This document shows, piece by piece, positions 1 to 7,000 of a DNA stretch of 64,000 nt. Under the pieces are notes generated by a model. That model was not told the DNA's origin and did not search any database. It saw only the letters and a program-made list of their open reading frames with translations. The stretch's first letter is position 1. Each line of letters begins with the position of its first letter. Both the position numbers and the translations under genes were made by a program. Source of the stretch: JAUSIK01 sp964547875 (GTDB taxonomy: Archaea; Nanobdellota; Nanobdellia; Pacearchaeales; GW2011-AR1). The stretch is taken from the NCBI GenBank assembly GCA_964547875.1, contig CAZJPE010000003.1, positions 46,306 through 110,305 on the forward strand, given 5' to 3'.

Positions 1-365
1 TTTTTTATTTCTATGCCAACTAAATCTTTTGCCAATTCTTCTTTTATTTTGTCAACTACTTCAAGAGCAACATTATTTTCCAGGAGAATTGTCTCTAATT
101 CCTGAAATAATTCGTCAAATTGCTCTTTTGTTAATGTCGAGGTTGAGAGCTTTGATATTAGTTTTGTGAAGAAGCCTTCTTTTTTCTCTGGCTGCTTTAA
201 TTGCTCTTCTTTGGGCGTTTCTTGCGGTATTATTTCTTCTTTTTCTTTTACCTTTTTTACTCTTATCTTTTTTAGTTTTTTCTTTTCCTCGGGCTTTTCA
301 GGTTTTTGTTCTTCTGGCTTTTTTTTAAACCATGATGTGAATTTTTCTCTTAGTGCTTTGAACAT
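1..365 (-). CDS. ftsY: Signal recognition particle receptor FtsY, N-terminal part
   Basis: The reverse strand from the ATG at 365 is open to the window edge, giving about 121 residues; the rest of the gene lies outside. A short amphipathic start is followed by a Lys/Glu-rich linker (residues about 14-60) and then a helical segment containing FFTKLISKLSTSTLTKEQFD and FQELETILLENNVALEVVD, which is the helical N domain of SRP-type GTPases. The charged linker before the N domain distinguishes FtsY from SRP54. FtsY docks ribosome-SRP complexes at the membrane. The GTPase G domain cannot be seen here. Confidence 0.88.
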   Translation of the reverse strand, partial: MFKALREKFTSWFKKKPEEQKPEKPEEKKKLKKIRVKKVKEKEEIIPQETPKEEQLKQPEKKEGFFTKLISKLSTSTLTKEQFDELFQELETILLENNVALEVVDKIKEELAKDLVGIEIK

Positions 366-426
366 GATTTTGTTAATAATAAAGGATTTATAAATAATGG
401 TTTTTTGTTTAATGGAAGATAAATTA

Positions 427-1008
427 TTAGTTGACTTTTATCTTATATTCAAATACTTTGTCATAAGGTATTATCCAGCTGCAAGTTTGCTTTATTGATG
501 CGTTTTCCATTATTTTTCTGAATAATCTTATGGAATTGCCATGGGCAGAGACTGCAACATCGGCTTTTTGTTTTTTCATTAATTTCTTCAAGTCTTTTAT
601 GAAAGATTTTACTCTTTTTTCCACCATGGCAAAGCTTTCTCCTTTTTGAGGTCTTGCATAAAAATCTCTGTGGATTTTATTGAATGCTTCTATGCCGTGT
701 TTTTCTATGAAATTTTTATGGGATGTACCATTTAATTTTCCGTAATTTCTTTCTATTATTCTATCATCTTTTTTGATTATTCTGCATTCAAGATGATATT
801 TTAATACCTTTTTTAAGGTTTGTTTTGAGCGTTTTAATCTTGTTTGAAATGCTATTTGAAATTTTTTATTTTTTAATATTTTTGCTACAATTTCTGCTTG
901 TTTTATGCCTTTCTTTGTCAAAGGCGGATCGTGAAAACCTGTGAATTTTTTATCTCTATTATAGGTTGTTTCGCCGTGTCTGAAAATATAGATATGCAAG
1001 ATTTCCAT
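427..1008 (-). CDS. Histidine phosphatase family protein (phosphoglycerate mutase-like)
   Basis: The protein begins MEILHIYIFRHGE, placing the catalytic RHG motif at residues 10-12, followed by the usual FTGFHDPPLTKKGIKQA segment and a late SAHGNSIR motif supplying the second catalytic His. This is the dPGM/GpmB-like branch of the histidine phosphatase superfamily; the substrate cannot be predicted. An upstream in-frame TTG at 1029 adds 7 residues, but I prefer the ATG at 1008 because a TATA box lies 23-32 bases before it, which fits a leaderless transcript. It is divergent from the GINS gene. Confidence 0.85.
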   Translation of the reverse strand: MEILHIYIFRHGETTYNRDKKFTGFHDPPLTKKGIKQAEIVAKILKNKKFQIAFQTRLKRSKQTLKKVLKYHLECRIIKKDDRIIERNYGKLNGTSHKNFIEKHGIEAFNKIHRDFYARPQKGESFAMVEKRVKSFIKDLKKLMKKQKADVAVSAHGNSIRLFRKIMENASIKQTCSWIIPYDKVFEYKIKVN

Positions 1009-1030
1009 ATTTTTATATAAATAGGGCAAG

Positions 1031-1066
1031 ATTTTTATATGTATGGTTCTTTAATTAATTTTATAA
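1031..1066. promoter_or_regulatory. Divergent archaeal promoters for the phosphatase and Gins51 genes
   Basis: The minus-strand box ATATAAAAAT (1031-1040) is 23-32 bases upstream of the phosphatase ATG, and the plus-strand AATTTTATAAGG (1057-1066 region) is about 25 bases upstream of the Gins51 ATG. Both spacings fit archaeal TATA boxes driving nearly leaderless mRNAs. Inferred from position and composition only. Confidence 0.5.
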
Positions 1067-1088
1067 GGTTGCGTTTTTGATATTTTAT

Positions 1089-1646
1089 ATGATAGATTAT
1101 AATGCGATATATGAATTATTACGCAAGGAAAAATATAGCGAAACTTTACAGCAGATAGATAAGAATTTTTTATCTGATTTTATTAATTATTTGGGCGAAT
1201 TGAGAGGGAAGGTTAATGCTGATAATGATTCTTTTTATGAGGGTATTAACGATACTAAAAAACAATTGGAGAACTCTATTTCACTTTTTAAGAGCATGAT
1301 ATTGAGAAGAAAGAAAAAATTATTGAATTTAGTTTTTGTCGCAGCCGAGACTGGAATTATGAAACGCGATTATGAGAATATGTTTGATTTTGAGAGAAGG
1401 ATGTTTGACAATCTTGTAAGGGCGTTTGAGGAGGGAGATAAAGAGCTTTCTAAAATCATGAATAATCGCACTGAAAAAAATGAAGAGGGATATAAGATGG
1501 TCATTTTAAACGAGGATATTGAGCAATTTGTTGACATGAATGGCAAGATTGTCGGGCCTTTTGGAAAGGGCGAGCTGGTTAATTTAGATGAAAAAGTTTG
1601 TGAGGTTTTGGTTGCAGGGAAAAAGGCAATGTATGTGGACGAATAA
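1089..1646 (+). CDS. GINS complex subunit Gins51-like
   Basis: The 185-residue protein has an alpha-helical GINS A domain (conserved stretches DFINYLGELRGK and LLNLVFVAAETGI followed by a DYENMFDFERRMFDNL helix) and a small C-terminal beta domain beginning ILNEDIEQFVDMNGKIVGPF. This order, A domain then B domain, is the Gins51 arrangement. Archaeal GINS binds MCM and the Cdc45/RecJ-like protein in the replicative helicase complex. I chose the ATG at 1089 over an in-frame TTG at 1077 because of the TATA spacing. It is followed by two tRNA genes on the same strand. Confidence 0.85.
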   Translation: MIDYNAIYELLRKEKYSETLQQIDKNFLSDFINYLGELRGKVNADNDSFYEGINDTKKQLENSISLFKSMILRRKKKLLNLVFVAAETGIMKRDYENMFDFERRMFDNLVRAFEEGDKELSKIMNNRTEKNEEGYKMVILNEDIEQFVDMNGKIVGPFGKGELVNLDEKVCEVLVAGKKAMYVDE

Positions 1647-1699
1647 TGGTTTTTTCATAAAACATAAACTTTTTAACTCATGCAGTTTTTTCATTTTGT

Positions 1700-1800
1700 G
1701 CCTCTATAGCTCAGGGGTAGAGCAGTGGTTTTGTACGAATTCAAAAATAAAAGAATTCCAGATGAACCAAAGGTCGGGGGTTCGAATCCCTCTAGAGGCT
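1700..1800 (+). tRNA. tRNA-Thr(TGT) with a 29-nt intron
   Basis: The acceptor strands GCCTCTA and TAGAGGC pair perfectly, with T73 as in archaeal tRNA-Thr. D arm GCTC/GAGC, anticodon TGT at 1732-1734, and a T arm of GGGGG, TTCGAAT, CCCTC are present. The anticodon stem closes only if bases 1736-1764 are removed, i.e. an intron at the canonical 37/38 position; it has a GAATTC...GAATTC self-complementary core. The mature tRNA would be 72 nt without encoded CCA. The outermost anticodon-stem pair is a G-A mismatch. EndA at 46.8 kb is the expected splicing enzyme. Confidence 0.9.
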
Positions 1801-1801
1801 T

Positions 1802-1872
1802 GGCCTCATAGTTCAGTGGCAAAACATATCCTTGACGTGGATGAGTCCCCAGTTCGATTCTGGGTGGGGCCA
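1802..1872 (+). tRNA. tRNA-Val(GAC)
   Basis: It starts one base after tRNA-Thr. Acceptor GGCCTCA pairs with TGGGGCC (two G-U pairs), discriminator A73. Anticodon stem TATCC/GGATG encloses loop TTGACGT with anticodon GAC. The T arm is CCCAG, TTCGATT, CTGGG and the variable loop is 4 nt. No intron and no encoded CCA. The D stem is weak (GTTC/AAAC). Probably co-transcribed with tRNA-Thr. Confidence 0.85.
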
Positions 1873-1875
1873 TTT

Positions 1876-1911
1876 GTGGATGGAGCGGCAGTTCGATTCT
1901 GCCTGGGACCA
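1876..1911 (+). pseudogene. Orphan tRNA 3' half (partial tRNA-Val duplicate or split-tRNA half)
   Basis: Immediately downstream of tRNA-Val lies a second 3' half: anticodon-stem strand GGATG, 4-nt variable loop, T arm GGCAG/TTCGATT/CTGCC, acceptor strand TGGGACC and A73. It has the same layout as the tRNA-Val 3' half, but the T stem differs by two paired changes that keep full base pairing. No matching 5' half (acceptor GGTCCCA, anticodon stem ending ATCC) is adjacent. It is either a degenerate partial duplication or the 3' half of a trans-spliced tRNA, a gene type known from Nanoarchaeum. Confidence 0.6.
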
Positions 1912-1966
1912 TTTTTTAATTATTCTGTAATAAATAAAAGGTTTCCTAAATGAATTATCTAACTAA

Positions 1967-1991
1967 CTTATTTACTAACTAAGTAAATAAG
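1967..1991. repeat. Perfect 10-bp inverted repeat upstream of the envelope operon
   Basis: CTTATTTACT, 5-nt spacer, AGTAAATAAG. It lies just before a TATA-like GATTTTTATACT and about 60 bases before the first ATG of the 45/619/1755-aa operon, so it may be an operator for that operon. No regulator can be assigned. Confidence 0.5.
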
Positions 1992-2049
1992 AAAGATTTT
2001 TATACTAATTTTTGCTTTGATTTATGTTTATTTACTGAAAAGAGGACGC

Positions 2050-2187
2050 ATGAAAAAGTATTTGCTTCTTATCGAAGACCATAGGCTTTGGGAGGAATTC
2101 AAGAAGATTATAAAAAGGGATATTAATAGCGAGATTCTTGAATTGATAAAAGAGAAGATTAAATGGATTAAAGGAGGCAAAAAATGA
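2050..2187 (+). CDS. 45-aa charged small protein, first gene of the envelope operon
   Basis: ATG at 2050 opens a 45-codon frame beginning MKKYLLLIEDHRLWEEFKKI and ending in a Lys-rich WIKGGKK tail. It is helical and charged, with no membrane segment or recognisable domain. Its stop TGA overlaps the next start as ATGA, and AAAGGAGG just upstream is a good ribosome binding site for the downstream gene. The overlap suggests translational coupling, and this short frame may act as a leader or as a small cytoplasmic partner of the membrane protein. I do not recognise the family. Confidence 0.6.
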   Translation: MKKYLLLIEDHRLWEEFKKIIKRDINSEILELIKEKIKWIKGGKK

Positions 2188-4043
2188 GCTATGAAAGAAG
2201 AGCGCAAATGACTATCTTTGTGATTATTGCGATAGTTATTGTTGCAGGGATTGTTATTTATTTTATTGTGAGAGATAGGTTAGGACTTGGTGGTATTTCC
2301 TCTGAATTGCAGCCCGTGTTTGAGCATTATGAAGAATGTATAAAACAAGAAGCAAGGACAGCTATTGAATTGGCTGAAAGTCAAGGAGGATTTATCAATG
2401 TTGATTATGAGCCCGGAAGCGAATATGCTCCATTTTCCTCACAATTGAATTTTCTAGGATTTCCTATTCCTTATTGGTATTATGTTAGTGGGAATGGATT
2501 AATAAAAGAACAAGTGCCTTTAAGAGGAGATATTGAGAATGGCATTGCAGAATATGTTGAGGAGAGAGCAAATGACTGTGATTTTGAGAGTTTTTATGCG
2601 CAGGGATTTTCAATTAGTTTAGATGAGGCAGATGCCAAAGTTGGTATTGATGAGGACAATGTTAACGTTGAAGTGAATTCTGAAATTGTTGTTTCCAAAG
2701 GAGACGAGATTGCGAGGAAGAATATTCACGAAGTTAATGTTGACAGCAAACTTGGGAAGTTTTATGATATTGCGAGAAAGATTTACGAGAAAGAAAGGGA
2801 TAGTGCTATTTTTGATAATTATGGAGTTGATGTACTGAGATTATACGCACCTGTTGATGGCGTGGAAATAAGCTGTTCAGGAAAAGTATGGAAGACAACA
2901 GACGTTGTTAATGAGCTGAAGTTGGGGTTAGAGGCAAACATAGGCAAGATAAAAGCCAGGGGGAATTATTATGACTTGAATGATAAGAAAGATGAATATT
3001 ATGTTTTTGGCATAGGGGAGAATGTTGACGAAAATGTTAATTTTATTTATTTGAAAGACATGCCGACGAAAGTTGAGCTTGTTGGAGAAGGAGTGGATGA
3101 TAGCTTGATGATAGCGTCGCCTGTAGGAATCCAAGAAGGATTGGGAGTCATGGGATTTTGCTATGCGCCTTATCATTTTGTTTATGATGTTAGTTTTCCT
3201 GTATTAGTGCAGGTTTATAACAATGAAGAGATATTTCAGTTTCCAATTGTAGCAATTATTGATAATAATGTTGCCAGAGAAGCGGTCTTTTCTGAATCGG
3301 AATTTGAAGCAGGAGGAGAATTTGATTTATGCGAATTTAACGCACAGGATGTTGAAATTAACTTGTATGATAATAACTTGAATAAAATTAATGGAAATAT
3401 AGATTATCAGTGTTTTGACCAAAGATGCAGATTGGGCGAAACTAGTGACGGCAGTCTTATTGGAAAAGCGCCATCATGCTTGAACGGGTATTTGTTAGTT
3501 AGTGCTGATGGGTTTGAAGAGAAGAAAGAATTATTTTCAAGCAATAAAGATAGAGCAATTGATGTGATATTGGACAGAGAATACGAGGTTGAGATTGAGT
3601 TTGAATTTGGGGGGAGAGCAATTAGAGACGAGAGTGCAATAATATCATTCAGTAAAGGGGAAAAGAGTGTTAGTGCTGTTTTGCCTGATGTTTCTAAGAT
3701 TAAATTATCAGAGGGAAGTTATGAGCTGAAAGTTTATGTATATGGGAATTCTAGCATAAGGATAGCTGGCGGTAAAAAGACGCAGTGCCAGGAAGTTCCT
3801 AGAGCCGGGATTTTAGGATTTTTTGGCTCTACAAAAGAAGAGTGCTTTGACATTGTTCTTCCTGAGACAAAGATAGAGCATGCTTTAATTGGAGGAGGGA
3901 ATGGAAATAGTTATATTAGTGAATCTCAATTAGAAGATGGAAGAATAAAAGTTAGGGTTGATTCTCTGCCTGTTCCTAAATCTTTGGAAGAATTGCAATA
4001 TAATTATGCGTCTTTTGATAGCTTAGGGGTTGATGTAGAATGA
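2184..4043 (+). CDS. Membrane-anchored envelope protein of unknown function, 619 aa
   Basis: The N terminus SYERRAQMTIFVIIAIVIVA has a basic segment, then RAQ and a single hydrophobic helix, like archaeal class III (type IV pilin-like) signal sequences cut before Gln; this reading is inferred. The rest (about 590 residues) is predicted extracellular, acidic and beta-rich, with scattered Cys pairs (for example CFDQRC near 410). No enzyme motif is visible. It overlaps the genes on both sides by ATGA junctions, so its dose is probably tied to the 1755-aa protein. It could be a pilin-like fibre component or an anchor for that protein. Confidence 0.7.
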   Translation: MSYERRAQMTIFVIIAIVIVAGIVIYFIVRDRLGLGGISSELQPVFEHYEECIKQEARTAIELAESQGGFINVDYEPGSEYAPFSSQLNFLGFPIPYWYYVSGNGLIKEQVPLRGDIENGIAEYVEERANDCDFESFYAQGFSISLDEADAKVGIDEDNVNVEVNSEIVVSKGDEIARKNIHEVNVDSKLGKFYDIARKIYEKERDSAIFDNYGVDVLRLYAPVDGVEISCSGKVWKTTDVVNELKLGLEANIGKIKARGNYYDLNDKKDEYYVFGIGENVDENVNFIYLKDMPTKVELVGEGVDDSLMIASPVGIQEGLGVMGFCYAPYHFVYDVSFPVLVQVYNNEEIFQFPIVAIIDNNVAREAVFSESEFEAGGEFDLCEFNAQDVEINLYDNNLNKINGNIDYQCFDQRCRLGETSDGSLIGKAPSCLNGYLLVSADGFEEKKELFSSNKDRAIDVILDREYEVEIEFEFGGRAIRDESAIISFSKGEKSVSAVLPDVSKIKLSEGSYELKVYVYGNSSIRIAGGKKTQCQEVPRAGILGFFGSTKEECFDIVLPETKIEHALIGGGNGNSYISESQLEDGRIKVRVDSLPVPKSLEELQYNYASFDSLGVDVE

Positions 4044-7000
4044 GAGCGAAATTATTTGTTTTGAGTCTAATAGTACTGGGAATTTTTGCTGGTTTTGCCA
4101 ATGCGCAGGTTTCAAGTTTTGCGAGCTCTGTCGCACACCAGCCAAGGGCAAGCTTTCAGGCAGTCTACGGATCTGATGATAGATTAAATACTTATTGGCC
4201 TATTTTAGGGGATAAAGAGAGTTGTTTGGCTAGACAGGATTTATTATTGCAAGTATCTCCTGGAGGTTGTGCGCCGAGCGTTGTTCGGAGTGATTTGCTT
4301 GCCGAGCAGAATGTTCCTGTTTTTTGCCAGATAGATGCGCTGCAGATAAATCCATTGATTGATATTGAGCAGATCAGAAGCATAAGCTTTAGCAGCAAAT
4401 ATCCAAGAGATGTTATAGGCGCCGGGTTTCATCCTGCAAGGGCAGCCTTAAGGAGCAGGGATAAATTATTAGGAAGCCCTTTGATAAATAACATAGGATA
4501 TGTTGTAGTTGTGCTGAAGAAAAACCCTGCTGAAAAAGATTTACCTAATTTTGTGAATGTAAATCTAAGCGCGAGAATTGATTATGAAGCTGACAATGCT
4601 TTTGGCGTTGGAAGGGCAGAGTTTGTATTGTCGCCTTCAAGCGATTATGATTGGGAGCAAACTGACGAGAGATTTAGAAATAGTTTTTGGAATGGGAGAT
4701 ATTTTGTTAGATTAGAGCAGGCTGATCCTAATTTTGCAGTTGTTTCTATATACAGCGGGCAAAAAGGATTGCTTGGGGGAATTGGCAAGATAGCTAGTGT
4801 CAGAGTAGAGAGAGGTAGTATTTCAAGCCCTATCTATGTTCCGGGAGCTTATTGCAGGGCAGGCTTAGAAGTTGCTTATGACGGCTTTGTTTCAGCAGAA
4901 AATATGGCTACAATTGTGATTAGCGATGATAAAGGGACAGACAGCTTAGATGTTTATGAGGGAAGTAGGTTTTTGAATGATAGATGTAGCGTTAATAAAA
5001 TTATAATTGACGAGACGAATAGTACTGGAGGGGTTTCTATAAAATGTTCAGATGGAAAAAGACACAATTTGGTGCTGAGGAGTAATTTTACCAACGCTAC
5101 TGGAAGGCAGGACAAGGATTTGGGTTCTTTGAATATGAATTTTGACGATGCTATTGCTTCATTGGAGAAAGTTGTTGACGAGTATTCTGCTGAAAAAGAA
5201 AGAAATGTAGAGGGAGCTGAAAGTTATGGAGAAAGAGCTTTGATTAGAGCGATTAAATTATCCGCATTGGCTGGAAAAGAGCGGACTCGAGTGAGATTAA
5301 TTAGCAAGTTTGTTGAGAGATATCCTGATTCTGGTTTTGCAGAATATAGGCACGAGTTGAATAGAATTAGCGAGATTGATTTTTCTGATTCAACTGATGT
5401 TTTGAATGTTGACAATAAATTCTGGAATGTTAGACTTACACAGCTTAAGAAGCCTAAGAAGGAGTCTTTTGTTGAATTGAGCTTGACAGGAGCGAGTGCA
5501 GAAACAGCTAAGATTGATTTGAAAGAACTTAAGAACTTTACAGGAGGAATTGGAACATTAGAGAGCATAAAGATAGACAACATTGTTAATGAAGAGGAAA
5601 TTGCGATTAGCGCTAATTGCAGAGTCAGCGAGGAAGGCGGAAAATTCAGCATAAAAGGAAGTAGTTTCAGATTAAAATTGTTTAATGATGCTACAAAGGT
5701 CTGCGATAAATCTTTTGTAAAACTGAAAGACGTGGTTCTTGAAAGGAATGCTAAAATAAGATTAGTGCCTAGGTCGCAAGGAACTCGGACAGAAACTAAT
5801 TTGAGCATAAATATAGGTATTGAGAAAAGGGCGATTAAATTATCGACTGAAAAGACAGAGGAATTGATTGAGAATTTGAACAAGAGCGTGAAGAGATGGG
5901 AGGAGATTAATAATAATCTTGGGAAAGTCGTAGAAGGATTGAAGGGAGCGTGCTTTGCAACCTCTGCTGTTTTAACTGTTACTAATTTTTTGACAGGAAT
6001 AGAGGGCGAGGCTTTGGCAAGGCAAAAGGTAATGGTTGGATGGACAAAGCAATGCAGTGATTTAGTCAGCAAGGGAGATTATCCTACTATTAATGCATGT
6101 TATTTGGATAATGCTAATAAGATTAAGGGAGATGTTCGGGCTGCAAATGAGGTGATTAATGGGGTTAATAATAAAATAGATAGCATAGAAAAGAATTTTG
6201 TACAAAAAGGTACTGGCTTATTTGGAGGAGATAGCGTTGACAGAAGCAAGGCGGCTGTTGATTATTGTAACGACTTGAAGAATGGATATGGAGAAAGGGA
6301 TGTTAAGACTTCTCAAGGCGTGATGAAATTTAAAGACTTGCTTGGAGATTGCGAGAAAGGATATAATGAGCAGGGGCTTTATGGATATAACGAGCTTAGG
6401 GAGATGGAGTATAATTTATTAATGCAGGAGAAGAGCACATCTGAACATATTAAGAATAATTCAGGGACGTTATTGGAAAGCAGTTATGCGCAGATTTTGA
6501 ATAACAAGGAAGGATTTTTAGATGTTCAGAAAGCGCAGAAAGCGCGGGAATTGGGATTGCCTGCTCCTGCTGTTATGACAAGTAGTGTTCAAAAGAATGT
6601 AGTTGCAGAAGTTGTTTCTGTCAGCAGGATTAGTGAAGTTAATTTGAAAGAGCTTGTTCCTTCTGCTGACACGCATTTAGCGAGTGTTAATGTTTATAAC
6701 AGCGAGGGAACAACGATTAATAATATTAAGAGAGAGGGCTTTACAGGAGCAGGAGAGAATTATTATTTAGGACTGGTTAAAAATTCTGAAGGGCATTATG
6801 ATGTCCAAGATGTTTTTAGGAAGAAAGAAAGCAGCTATGAGATTTTGAGCACGGAAAAGAAAAGAGAATTTTTAGACATTTATGGAATTGGAAGAATAAC
6901 TTCTGCTGAAACAGTGAGCTATGTTAATTCTTATAAAAATCCTGAAGTGCGATATTATGAAACAGAGCCTTATAAGGGAATGCCTGCTATTGTTCCGTTT

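Noticed and set aside
1691..1912. 73-codon minus-strand frame across the tRNA-Thr/tRNA-Val genes
   Set aside because: It is the reverse complement of tRNA genes; such frames are common artefacts.
5224..6072. 282-codon minus-strand frame inside the 1755-aa gene
   Set aside because: Low-complexity Leu/Ser/Phe-rich translation of the antisense strand of a real gene; no start signals.
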